Below are positions 35,227 to 43,922 of a stretch of 44,327 nt of DNA, one piece after another; position 1 is the stretch's first letter; every line of letters begins with the position of its first letter. The stretch spans positions 1 through 44,327 of the forward strand of contig CAJXWZ010000038.1 in assembly GCA_913062815.1 (NCBI GenBank). The letters run 5' to 3'. The notes under the pieces were generated by a model. That model made no database searches and was not told where the DNA came from. It worked only from the letters and a program-made list of their open reading frames with translations. Source of the DNA: an uncultured Colwellia sp. Lineage in GTDB: Bacteria; Pseudomonadota; Gammaproteobacteria; Enterobacterales; Alteromonadaceae. The translations under genes and the position numbers were made by a program.

Positions 35227-36240
35227 ATGAAAAATTTGATTTTAACTGCTTCATTAGCACTATTATTGCTTTCAAGTTCATTCAGCCAAGCAAAAACAGT
35301 CGAAGCACTTATTCAAGAGTGTTTGTTCAGTGCAATTAAAACAGCCGATAAACAGAAAACCTTGCAAGAGATTGAAACGCTTTGCGAACAGGAAATTGTT
35401 AGAAAAGAATTAGGAACTAAACAACTCGGTGCCATATCTGAACGTATTATAAAAGAAAGAAAGTCGGCATTTAACCCTTATGTTATCACTCCACATAAAA
35501 TGAATTATATTTTGCCGGCAACATTAACGGACAATATCAACCAAGATGCTTATAGTGAAGTTTCTGGTTGGTCAGATAATTTCAAAGATGTTGAAGCAAA
35601 ATTTCAACTCAGTATCAAAGTGCCTTTAGCGACAGGAGATATATTCACTAGAGGGGATCAATTCTTTTTTGGTTTCACGCTAGAGTCGTGGTGGCAACTG
35701 TACGCAGAAGCTATCTCTCGACCATTTAGAGAGACGAACTATCAACCCGAATTTTTTTATATCACCCCATTAAATTGGCATCCTTTTGATACCAATACTG
35801 GTGTGATTTTTGGTTTCGAACACCAATCAAATGGCCGTTCGCAATTATTATCTCGTAGTTGGAATAGAGCATATGTAAATTTTCTTTTTGAGAAAAACAA
35901 CTTCGCCTTATCATTTAAACCATGGTTTAGAATACCTGAGGATGAAAAAGAATCATCTATTAGCGCAACAGGCGATGACAACCCTAACATTCACCATTAC
36001 ATGGGGCATTTTGAATTAGGCTTGGCCTATGATTTAAATGATAAATATGAGTTGTCGATGAAGTTAAGGCAAAATTTTACTAAGCATCATGGCGCGGTTG
36101 AGCTTGGTTTTACTTTTCCATTATGGGGTAAATTACGTGGCTATGCCCAATACTTCAACGGCTATGGAGAAAGCCTTATTGATTACAACCACAAACAACA
36201 GCGCATTGGTTTTGGTATTGCCTTAACTGATATTCTATAA
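35227..36240 (+). CDS. pldA: Outer-membrane phospholipase A1 (OMPLA)
   Basis: An approximately 337-aa outer-membrane phospholipase. The catalytic set of OMPLA is visible in HQSNGRS and SRSWNRAY, where His, Ser and Asn correspond to H142, S144 and N156 of the E. coli enzyme. PDDNPNIHHYMGHFELGL-like and SGYGESLIDYN-like blocks also match. A signal peptide (LTASLALLLLSSSFSQA) precedes them. It dimerises and is activated by Ca2+ on membrane damage. The frame is open from TTG 35209, but the ATG at 35227 gives a normal signal peptide. Neither start has a good Shine-Dalgarno. Confidence 0.94.
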   Translation: MKNLILTASLALLLLSSSFSQAKTVEALIQECLFSAIKTADKQKTLQEIETLCEQEIVRKELGTKQLGAISERIIKERKSAFNPYVITPHKMNYILPATLTDNINQDAYSEVSGWSDNFKDVEAKFQLSIKVPLATGDIFTRGDQFFFGFTLESWWQLYAEAISRPFRETNYQPEFFYITPLNWHPFDTNTGVIFGFEHQSNGRSQLLSRSWNRAYVNFLFEKNNFALSFKPWFRIPEDEKESSISATGDDNPNIHHYMGHFELGLAYDLNDKYELSMKLRQNFTKHHGAVELGFTFPLWGKLRGYAQYFNGYGESLIDYNHKQQRIGFGIALTDIL

Positions 36241-36410
36241 ACAGATTAAGTTCGGTTAACGCACAAAAGAATTGCCTACACGTATAATTAAGAAGCTTTT
36301 TCATTACATGCTAACTTTTTAAAATTAATTCAATAATTGCTACCATAATGGCAAGCAGATCCTATACTTGGCTTAATGAATTCAAAACGTTAATGTTAAT
36401 GAGGGTGTCT

Positions 36411-37970
36411 ATGATCAATATCAGCAAAAAAATTGAGCTTTTTATCGATATTGGTATTGCATTAACGACTGAAAAAAACCATCAAGCATTGTTAGAAAAA
36501 ATATTAAAAAGCGCGATGCAATTAAGTGCTGCTGATGCTGGCACTATCTACTCTGTTACCGAAAAACACCAACTTGCTTTTGATACTGTGCTCAATACTA
36601 GCTTAGGCATTCACTTGGGGGGAACCAGTACCAATGAAATTGAATTCCCTAATATTGACATTCTTACTTTTGGTGAAGCTAACACCAGTGCCATGGTCGC
36701 TATTGCCGCTGCTAACCGCGAAATAATTAATGTTGAAAATGTTGATGAGTGTGAAAATTACGACTTTAGTGCCGCTAAAATCATGGACGAGCATATAGGC
36801 TATAGAACAAAGTCTGTACTCACCATTCCAATGAGTAATCATCAAGGCGAACTTAACGGTGTTATTCAATTAATTAACGCAACCAATGATGATGAAGAAG
36901 TGATTGCCTTTAGCAATGACGTTGTCAGAATAGTCCAATCACTCACTTCTTTTGCGGCAATAATCCTTACTAATAAACAATTAGTACTTGAAATGGAAAA
37001 CTTGTTCTCTGTATTTTCTAAATTAATTGCATCAGCTATTGATAGAAAGTCCCCCTACACAGGCAGTCACTGTCGAAGAGTCCCTGAAATAACCATGATG
37101 TTGGCTAGAGCTTGTCATCAGGTTACTGAAGGTCCATTAGCTGATTTTTCAATGTCCAGTGAAGATTTTAATGAATTGAGCGTAGCAGCTTGGTTACATG
37201 ATTGTGGTAAAGTAGCCACACCAGAATACATCATGGATAAAGCAAAAAAATTAGAAACTATTTTTGACCGCATAGAACTTGTAAACGCCCGCTTTGAAAT
37301 TGCTTCACGTGACATAACCTACTCCGACAAACTTTCCGACAAGGAAAAATTTATCAAGCTCAAGGAGCTAACTGAAGATCGTGCATTCATTAATGAGGCT
37401 AACACCGGTGGTGAGTTTTTTGATGATGACAAAATTGCACGTGTCTATCGTATCGCTAAACACCATAAAATTTCTATTGAAGGCAGAACACAATCCGTTT
37501 TATCTGATAACGAAATACAAAACTTAATTATAAAACGTGGCACCTTGACTCCTCAAGAGCGACAAATAATTAATGACCATATGAAAGTTACCGTAGAAAT
37601 GCTTGAGTCAATGCCATTTCCTAGACACTTACAGAACGTACCAGAATATGCCTGTGGTCATCATGAAAAAATGGATGGCACTGGTTACCCAAAAGGATTA
37701 AAGCGTGATGAAATGTCTATTCCTGCCAGAATCATGGCGATAGCAGATATTTTTGAGGCACTTACCGCAAATGATCGACCTTATAAAGAACCAAAAACCT
37801 TAACAGAAACATTGAAGATAATGGGGTTTATGAAACTAGACGATCATATAGACCCAGATTTATTTGATGTATTTATTGAGCAAAAGGTATATTTAGAGTT
37901 TGCCGACCAATTTTTACAAGCATCTCAAATAGATCATGTAGAAGTTAAAAATATTCCTGGATTCCAATAA
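36411..37970 (+). CDS. GAF + HD-GYP domain protein (probable c-di-GMP phosphodiesterase)
   Basis: A 519-aa cytoplasmic signalling protein. A GAF domain (about 10-185) senses a small ligand, and an HD-GYP domain (about 200-500) should hydrolyse c-di-GMP. The HD pair is in AAWLHDCGKVATP (263-264), and HHEKMDGTGYP keeps the GYP signature (425-427). About 60 extra residues lie between the HD helix and the HHE block, as in a GAF-linked subclass. ATG 36411 is preceded by GAGGGTG and is chosen over the upstream in-frame ATG 36348. It is monocistronic. Confidence 0.92.
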   Translation: MINISKKIELFIDIGIALTTEKNHQALLEKILKSAMQLSAADAGTIYSVTEKHQLAFDTVLNTSLGIHLGGTSTNEIEFPNIDILTFGEANTSAMVAIAAANREIINVENVDECENYDFSAAKIMDEHIGYRTKSVLTIPMSNHQGELNGVIQLINATNDDEEVIAFSNDVVRIVQSLTSFAAIILTNKQLVLEMENLFSVFSKLIASAIDRKSPYTGSHCRRVPEITMMLARACHQVTEGPLADFSMSSEDFNELSVAAWLHDCGKVATPEYIMDKAKKLETIFDRIELVNARFEIASRDITYSDKLSDKEKFIKLKELTEDRAFINEANTGGEFFDDDKIARVYRIAKHHKISIEGRTQSVLSDNEIQNLIIKRGTLTPQERQIINDHMKVTVEMLESMPFPRHLQNVPEYACGHHEKMDGTGYPKGLKRDEMSIPARIMAIADIFEALTANDRPYKEPKTLTETLKIMGFMKLDDHIDPDLFDVFIEQKVYLEFADQFLQASQIDHVEVKNIPGFQ

Positions 37971-38281
37971 AGTCTTCTAAATGAATAACTTTTATTCAAT
38001 TGCGATATAACGGTGTTCCGATTGACATACGAATATTATGAGCATCATTACCCGAAAAAAAACCTTACATAACAGTACAATTTCTGTTGAAGCTTTATAG
38101 CTAAACACTCGTTTGGCTATAAAAATTTAAACAATAATGACCTCTGCTGAATCAGCAATACAAATTAAAAATAATGCACATTGTTTTTCCCCAAGTGAAC
38201 TAAGAAGATTATTGCTATTGCTCAATTCACTTTTATTTATTAGTATGTTAGCGACAACAATAATTAAGGAATAAAAAAATA
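37971..38281. other. 311-bp intergenic region before the HU gene
   Basis: No gene is supported. It holds a 13-bp hairpin at 38094-38123 (TTTATAGCTAAAC/GTTTGGCTATAAA, loop ACTC, one wobble pair), a possible end of the HD-GYP transcript lacking a T-run. AAGGA (38268-38272) is the ribosome-binding site of the HU gene. The promoter of HU must lie here but I cannot place it with confidence. Confidence 0.5.
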
Positions 38282-38557
38282 ATGAATAAAGGTGAATTAG
38301 TAGCGAAAATCGCTGAAGGCGCAGACATTTCAAAAGCTTCTGCTGGTCGTGCGTTAGATAGTTTAATTGAGTCTGTAACTAGTGAATTAGCTAGTGGTGG
38401 TGATGTTGCATTAGTTGGCTTTGGTACATACAAAGTAAACGATCGCGCAGCTCGTACTGGCCGTAACCCTCAAACGGGTGCAGAAATCCAGATTGCTGCG
38501 GCAAAAGTACCGGCTTTTAAAGCTGGTAAAGCATTGAAAGATGCTGTTAACGGTTAG
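38282..38557 (+). CDS. hup: DNA-binding protein HU
   Basis: A 91-aa HU-family nucleoid protein. The helical dimer core [19 protein letters not shown] and the beta-arm with [26 protein letters not shown] and [12 protein letters not shown] are canonical. It is closest to HU-beta (HupB) or HU-alpha by eye, which I cannot separate. It bends and compacts DNA. It is monocistronic with its own terminator. Confidence 0.96.
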   Translation: MNKGELVAKIAEGADISKASAGRALDSLIESVTSELASGGDVALVGFGTYKVNDRAARTGRNPQTGAEIQIAAAKVPAFKAGKALKDAVNG

Positions 38558-38564
38558 TTATTTC

Positions 38565-38611
38565 AGGTCACAAACACCCTGTTACTTCATGGTATTTGTG
38601 ACCTAAATTTT
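38565..38611 (+). terminator. Terminator of the HU gene
   Basis: AGGTCACAAA (38565-38574) pairs with TTTGTGACCT (38595-38604), extended inward by ACC/GGT after one mismatch, and is followed by AAATTTT. It starts 8 bp after the stop. Confidence 0.75.
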
Positions 38612-38911
38612 CCCATAGATTAATCTTCTACACACTCACCCAAAACATCATCCCCATAGGTATGAATAATTTGTACCCTACGTTGAACGAATCATTAATT
38701 CGGGGCTAATTTCTCGCTACTTTGCGATTCTTTTAACACTTTGTCAGAGCTATTATGCTGTTTCATCAGCTTTATAATACGTGAGTTTATTGACAATTAT
38801 AGGGTCACTCTTTGAATGCTTTTCATGATCATTTCTTATATGAAAGCAGACATTGTCGTGGAAAAATCATTTAATCACGACAAGATAGAGTTAATATTGA
38901 GCCTGTAGAGG
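38612..38911. other. Gene-free stretch between HU and parvulin
   Basis: No coding frame is supported. It contains TTGTCGTG/CACGACAA (38853-38860 with 38876-38883) and TTTCAT/ATGAAA (38821-38845). The first may be the end of the minus-strand parvulin transcript, though no T-run follows it. Confidence 0.4.
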
Positions 38912-39190
38912 TTAACTTCGATATAGTGTTTTAATAACATGGTAACCAAACTTTGTTTTTATTGGGCCATGAACTTTAAGCAGAGGTTTCTTAAACACAA
39001 CATCATCAAACCCTTTAACCATTTGTCCTTGTCTAAATTCACCTAAATCTCCTCCTTTTTTGGCAGAAGAACAGATTGAATGCTTCTTTGCCAATTTGTC
39101 AAACGGAACCCCTTTAGCTAAAAGTTTTATCATTTCTCGCGCAAGTTTTTCCGATTTTACCAATATATGCACTGCTCTTGCTGATGACAT
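38912..39190 (-). CDS. ppiC: Peptidyl-prolyl cis-trans isomerase, single-domain parvulin
   Basis: A 92-aa stand-alone parvulin like E. coli PpiC (93 aa). The rotamase motif is intact: [48 protein letters not shown] and [11 protein letters not shown]. It has no signal peptide, so it is cytoplasmic. It is monocistronic. Nothing is recognised in the 200-bp gap to the next gene. Confidence 0.94.
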   Translation of the reverse strand: MSSARAVHILVKSEKLAREMIKLLAKGVPFDKLAKKHSICSSAKKGGDLGEFRQGQMVKGFDDVVFKKPLLKVHGPIKTKFGYHVIKTLYRS

Positions 39191-39392
39191 ATTATTCTCT
39201 TTAATGACGCTCTTTTTTGTATATTATACATTAGAGCATCCACGACTCCATAAAAGTTTATTGTAGTTATATAAAACAACTGCTGTTAAACAATTTTGAA
39301 CTGACCAGAATACCTTTATGAGTGATTAATAAATTTGATAAAACACTAATCTTCTACTCTCTCGCTCCTAACATCATGTTCATCTGGACTGT

Positions 39393-40058
39393 TTAACCAA
39401 TTTCTTTACCTGCTTTATCCGTGCTTTTAAAGGTGTAAGCAAAGTTAGGTGTTAGCCGTATGTATATATCTTTGGCGGCTAATACATTGGGTTCTTTCTT
39501 CCAATAAGTACCAGTAAAGCAATCTTTCTTTTTCTCTTCTTTTGCATACCAACCTAAATATATTTTTCCTACTTCATTAAAGCTAAACCCTTTAAAGTTA
39601 AAGGTTGGGTCGTAGCACGTATTTTCGCATTCAGCGATCCAATGGTTGCCAAAACACCAACGGTTTTCAAGGCTTTGGTCGCCACTTTTACCATTGAACG
39701 ACATGATGCCCGGTTTGGTGACAATACGGTAACCGTCTTTTTTGATCTGCTTCGCTTTTGTAGTAAAGCCAAGGTGATTAGCTATATCGCAAAACATATG
39801 GGCTAAAGTGCTACAGTCGGTAATTACGTGAGAGCCTTTTAAAGTGTTTTCACCGCTGTCGGCATTGCCTGGTTCATACTGCCATTTTTTGTCTCCATAA
39901 GCGCACATGTTTGATAACAAGCATTGCATGTTAAAGTTAGTTGGTTTTTTAGATGATATTTGCTGCATGCCATCGTTTACAATAAGCCATGCAACTGGGT
40001 GAGCTTTGAACCATGGATCATTTTTATATTTTTCTGCTAGTACTGGATCAAGTGACAT
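39393..40058 (-). CDS. Unknown protein with transglutaminase-like Cys-His-Asp signature
   Basis: I do not recognise this 221-aa protein. It has no signal peptide. The order C82 (ITDCSTLAHMFCDIANHLGF), H139 (FGNHWIAEC) and D150 (CYDPTF) is exactly that of transglutaminase-like cysteine enzymes, where Cys opens a helix and Asp follows His by about ten residues. These fold members act as proteases, amidases, transferases or toxins. It is cysteine-rich (9 Cys). It stands alone beside a 428-bp region of gene debris, which suggests an accessory insertion. A secreted or antibacterial effector is possible, but no immunity or secretion gene is seen. Confidence 0.6.
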   Translation of the reverse strand: MSLDPVLAEKYKNDPWFKAHPVAWLIVNDGMQQISSKKPTNFNMQCLLSNMCAYGDKKWQYEPGNADSGENTLKGSHVITDCSTLAHMFCDIANHLGFTTKAKQIKKDGYRIVTKPGIMSFNGKSGDQSLENRWCFGNHWIAECENTCYDPTFNFKGFSFNEVGKIYLGWYAKEEKKKDCFTGTYWKKEPNVLAAKDIYIRLTPNFAYTFKSTDKAGKEIG

Positions 40059-40486
40059 ATATTCCCTCGTTAAGGTAAAACACTACAATTATGTATTCAT
40101 AATACAAGTAAACACTAACCAAGTTTTACTTTGTGGACAAGTAGTTACTAATTTTATTTATTATGTTAGCAGTTGAGCTCTAATAGTAAGATTTGAAAGA
40201 ACTATGAACGCTTAGTGGCCATAGTTGCCTGTCTGGATAAAGGTTGAATACGTCTTCAAGACGCTCTAGCCGGCCCACGAAGTCATTAACTTGATGTCCC
40301 AAGTAGGTTCCGCGAACATTAGTGTACTGCATATGAATATACAACATCGTAATCTTCAGCTCTTAACTGAGTAAGAATAGCTGCTGAATTAACTAAGTTC
40401 TTCGGGCAGCCTAGGTTCTTTACACCAATCTAATTAAGGATTTTATTAAGAGTTTTGTTTATATAAAACAGCAAATATGTGTCACA
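40059..40486. other. 428-bp region of gene debris
   Basis: No intact gene is present. On the minus strand it contains a rimO relic (40319-40429) and a second coding-like frame (40180-40317, 45 codons) reading RGTYLGHQVNDFVG and LYPDRQLWPLSVHSSF, with a stop but no start, which I cannot assign. The debris suggests a past recombination junction. Confidence 0.55.
40319..40429 (-). pseudogene. rimO: Relic of rimO (ribosomal S12 methylthiotransferase), N-terminal fragment
   Basis: About 36 codons translate as [15 protein letters not shown] followed by [18 protein letters not shown], then a stop. Intact RimO begins [23 protein letters not shown] by memory of the family, including the first cluster-ligand Cys of LGCPKN. 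No start codon with a ribosome site is seen, and the remaining 400 or so residues are absent. It is a truncated copy; a full rimO must be elsewhere if functional. Confidence 0.75.
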
Positions 40487-41194
40487 TCAGAGCTTTCTTT
40501 TGGCGAAGTTAATAATCCAACGAGCAAATTGCTGATTATTTATGTTTTTTTCTAGTGATGTTAAGCCCTGCTCAATGCGTTTTACTCCAATGATACCGCG
40601 GCGATCATTCATGAGCGTTTTGGAATATAATTTATTCCATTCTGGATGCCCTTGAACACTTAAAAAATGATCATCCCACTGAACCATAAAATAAGGACAA
40701 AAATCACTTTCTGCAACAACCATTGCTCCTTGCGGCAGCTGACTTATCTGTTCTTTGTGGCTCACTATGAGTTTCAGCTCATGCTGCTCATTATCCATCC
40801 AATCTGTTTGGACAAGGATGTCGTTTGACGCAATACCTATGCCCCAGCCTTTGTCAGACTCAGCCACCGAGCCACCTTTAGCTAGAGCGATGATTTGATG
40901 GCCAAAGCAGATACCCATAAGTTTTCTTTTAGTTACACCAAGCAGCTTAGTAAATTTAATAAGGTCGAAAATCCATTCCTCATTGTCATTTACACTAGCT
41001 TTACTACCTGTGGTGATGAAAAGCTCCCAATCGTTGATGTTCTGGGGATATTCTCCCTTTTGAACATCAAAGACGCCGATCTCAAGATTATCCTCAACGC
41101 TATTGAGTAAATCAGTGATCATCTGTGGATAATTGCCAAAATCCTCTTGGAACCTTTCCATTACATGGTCACACTGTAAAATTGCAATTTTCAT
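40487..41194 (-). CDS. Class I glutamine amidotransferase-family hydrolase
   Basis: A 235-aa class I GATase-like protein with nucleophile Cys96 in GICFGHQ and His183/Glu185 in VQGHPEW, the complete Cys-His-Glu triad. Stand-alone members hydrolyse gamma-glutamyl amides or supply ammonia. It is the last gene of an operon after a glutamine synthetase-like gene, an aldehyde dehydrogenase and an iron alcohol dehydrogenase (67-bp gap). The context fits release of glutamate from a gamma-glutamyl acid, the last step of gamma-glutamylation pathways. Its nucleophile motif differs from PuuD (GICRG type), so it is probably an analogue rather than PuuD. Confidence 0.85.
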   Translation of the reverse strand: MKIAILQCDHVMERFQEDFGNYPQMITDLLNSVEDNLEIGVFDVQKGEYPQNINDWELFITTGSKASVNDNEEWIFDLIKFTKLLGVTKRKLMGICFGHQIIALAKGGSVAESDKGWGIGIASNDILVQTDWMDNEQHELKLIVSHKEQISQLPQGAMVVAESDFCPYFMVQWDDHFLSVQGHPEWNKLYSKTLMNDRRGIIGVKRIEQGLTSLEKNINNQQFARWIINFAKRKL

Positions 41195-41261
41195 GTTAAA
41201 ACCACGTTGTTATTTACGATCGTCAAAAGTTGACAGTTCATTGCTAAAATTTAGTGGATAC

Positions 41262-42428
41262 TTAAGACAATTGCCCGTTAACGGCAGCAATAAAAATTTG
41301 TGAGTATTGCTCTGGTGAAAAGGTAATGGGGTTGCCTCCAGCCGATGGGTCAATTGCTGACATCTTGCCTATTAGTATTGCTTCTTTTTCATCAATATCA
41401 ATCATCGATAATGAATGTGGTATATCCAACTTTTCTCGCATATCCAACACCCACTTCATAAAACCATTAAAGCTACTATCGGCCAAATTTAAATAGCGAC
41501 TAAGGCGTTCTATACGTTCCTCAATTTCTACTCTGTTGGCCTTAAGCACATAAGGCATCAAGATAGCGTTCAGCAAACCATGATGAGCGCCATAAAGAGC
41601 TCCTAACGAATGGGCAATCGCATGCATTCCCCCTAAACCTTTTTGAAATGCCGTTGCGCCCATACTTGAAGCGACCAGCATTTGGGTACGCGCTTCTATA
41701 TCTTGCCCGTTAGCAACAGCGCGAGGTAAGTACTCTTTCACCAATCGAATTCCTTCAATAGCGATCCCTTCAGCCATCGGGTGGTAAAAAGGAGAACACA
41801 GTGCTTCTAAATTGTGTGACAAGGCATCCATTCCTGTGGCGGCAGTAATATGAGCAGGAAGACCTAGCGTTAGTTTTGGATCAAGGATAACCACAGAGGG
41901 CAACATTAATGGGTGAAATATAATTCGTTTTACCTGATTGTCTACATCGGTAATCACCGATGCTCGACCCACTTCAGAGCCCGTACCAGCGGTAGTTGGG
42001 ATGGCAACGATAGGTGCAACACCCGCTTCATTAACGCGTGTCCAGTTATCACCAACATCTTCAAAATCCCATAGTGGTGCATTTTGACCAACCATAAGTG
42101 CTACTGCTTTAGCAGCGTCAAGTGCAGAGCCGCCACCAAAGGCGATAACACCATCATGTTCACCCTTTTTATATGCTACAACACCATCTTCTACATTCTG
42201 GCCGGTCGGGTTCCCCTGAATGTTGCTAAAAAGACCACAACGTAGCCCTGAATCATTACAGTCATTAACCGCTGCACCAATCATCGGCAATACCACTAGC
42301 CCTGGGTCGGTAATTAACAAAGGCGCCTTCATCTTCAATTTTTTACATGTTTCAGCTAGCTCACTTATACGTCCTGCGCCGGCAAGGATACTATTAGGAT
42401 AATTCCAGTTAGCACTTAAATTACTCAT
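41262..42428 (-). CDS. Iron-containing (group III) alcohol dehydrogenase
   Basis: A 388-aa Fe-ADH. The NAD(P)-binding region has FGGGSALDAAKAVA (97-110) and TTAGTGSEVG. Metal ligands are D201 and H205 (GMDALSHNLEA), H269 (MHAIAHSLG) and H283 (GAHHGLLNA). It oxidises or reduces a primary alcohol/aldehyde pair. It sits 32 bp downstream of the aldehyde dehydrogenase gene, with glutamine synthetase-like and amidotransferase genes in the same operon. The combination suggests that its substrate is a gamma-glutamylated amino alcohol, but an ordinary alcohol cannot be excluded. Confidence 0.92.
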   Translation of the reverse strand: MSNLSANWNYPNSILAGAGRISELAETCKKLKMKAPLLITDPGLVVLPMIGAAVNDCNDSGLRCGLFSNIQGNPTGQNVEDGVVAYKKGEHDGVIAFGGGSALDAAKAVALMVGQNAPLWDFEDVGDNWTRVNEAGVAPIVAIPTTAGTGSEVGRASVITDVDNQVKRIIFHPLMLPSVVILDPKLTLGLPAHITAATGMDALSHNLEALCSPFYHPMAEGIAIEGIRLVKEYLPRAVANGQDIEARTQMLVASSMGATAFQKGLGGMHAIAHSLGALYGAHHGLLNAILMPYVLKANRVEIEERIERLSRYLNLADSSFNGFMKWVLDMREKLDIPHSLSMIDIDEKEAILIGKMSAIDPSAGGNPITFSPEQYSQIFIAAVNGQLS

Positions 42429-42460
42429 GATAACCCTCTTAAATTTTCATTATTTATTTG

Positions 42461-43864
42461 TTAAACATTGGTTTTGATATGAAAGGATTTTGACCGGATA
42501 AAATTACCGAAACCTAATTTTGATAAGGTATAACCACGGCCAGTATTTTTAACCCCTGTCCATACTAATTCAGGATCAAGATAATCACAGCGATTAACAA
42601 AGAATGTTCCTACTTCTAATTCATTACCGAGTATTACAGATCTTTCTATATCTGCACTAAAGATTGATGCAGTAAGACCAAACTCACTATCATTCATTAA
42701 TCTAATGGCTTCTTCATCTGATGAGACTTTCATAATGCCAACCACAGGGCCGAAACTCTCTTGTGTCATGACACGCATAGTATGATCAACATCAGTTAGT
42801 ACCTGAGGTGCCATATAGGGCGTACCAGTTTCATCCAAATCAAATTTGGATGGGTTAATATGCGCTTTTGCCCCTTGTTTGACTGCTTCATTAATTTGCT
42901 CTCGAACAAATTCAGCAGCAGAAGTACGAACTAATGGGCCAAGTGTTGTTTCTGGGTCGTCTGAACGACCTAACTTATATGCATTTACTAGCGCAATAAA
43001 TGCTGCTAAATATTCATCATAAATTGATTCATTTACGTAGATACGCTCTATGCCACAACAAGATTGACCAGAGTTAAAGAAAGCACCATCAACTGTACTT
43101 TCAACGGCATGTTTTAGATTGGCATCTTTACGAATGTAACTAGCATCCTTACCACCAAGCTCCAGGCCTACCTTAATGAAACGACCAGCGGCAGCATTCT
43201 CCACCATCACTCCCGCAGGAACAGACCCAGTAAAAGATACCGCGCCTATTTCAACCGATTTAATTGCCATTTCCGTGTTTTCATGACTCATATGTAAGAA
43301 CTGTAGTACTCCATCGGGTAAACCCGCTTTAGTGAACGCTTCAACAATACGCTCAGCGCAAAGTGGAGTTTGCGCAGAATGTTTAAGAATAACGCTATTA
43401 CCTGCAAGCAAAGCGGCCATAACCGCATTAATAGGTGTATGTAGTGGATAATTCCACGGTGCGATAACTAAAACCACACCGACAGGTTCGCTGGTAATAT
43501 AGCGCTCAAAGCCTATTTTCTCACTTGCTTGTTTTGGCGCTAGTACCTCATCTGCAATTGAAATTAAATAACGTCCTCGGTCTGCAAAACTTGCTACTTC
43601 TCCAGCGGCAAAACGGATTGGTCGCCCCATTTGCCAGCAAAGCTCTTCTGCTATTTTGTCTTTATTGGCTTCAAACGCTTCTATTGCCCTAGTACAAATA
43701 GCCTTTCTTTGGGCTAAACTAACGTTACTCCAAGCTTTCTGGACTTGCTGAGCTTGCGTAATAGCACTTTTGACTTGCTCTACATCAGCTAAAGGACGTT
43801 CTACATAGATTGAACCATCTATTGGCGATAACGTTTTTTGAGTTTTTTGGGCTTTGCTCATCAT
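42461..43864 (-). CDS. NAD(P)-dependent aldehyde dehydrogenase
   Basis: A 467-aa ALDH-superfamily enzyme. Motifs are APWNYP (Asn138), LELGGKD (Glu235), FTGSVPAG and GQSCC with the catalytic Cys269. C-terminal ESFGPVVGIMKV is present. It should oxidise the aldehyde formed by the iron ADH to a carboxylate. Both starts of a double ATG are in frame. It is 58 bp downstream of the glutamine synthetase-like gene and 32 bp upstream of the iron ADH gene, within one operon. Confidence 0.93.
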   Translation of the reverse strand: MMSKAQKTQKTLSPIDGSIYVERPLADVEQVKSAITQAQQVQKAWSNVSLAQRKAICTRAIEAFEANKDKIAEELCWQMGRPIRFAAGEVASFADRGRYLISIADEVLAPKQASEKIGFERYITSEPVGVVLVIAPWNYPLHTPINAVMAALLAGNSVILKHSAQTPLCAERIVEAFTKAGLPDGVLQFLHMSHENTEMAIKSVEIGAVSFTGSVPAGVMVENAAAGRFIKVGLELGGKDASYIRKDANLKHAVESTVDGAFFNSGQSCCGIERIYVNESIYDEYLAAFIALVNAYKLGRSDDPETTLGPLVRTSAAEFVREQINEAVKQGAKAHINPSKFDLDETGTPYMAPQVLTDVDHTMRVMTQESFGPVVGIMKVSSDEEAIRLMNDSEFGLTASIFSADIERSVILGNELEVGTFFVNRCDYLDPELVWTGVKNTGRGYTLSKLGFGNFIRSKSFHIKTNV

Positions 43865-43922
43865 TCACTCTGTAATTTCAGTTATAGGAGGTCCTAGGGC
43901 GCATATTATGCTTTAAATTAAT

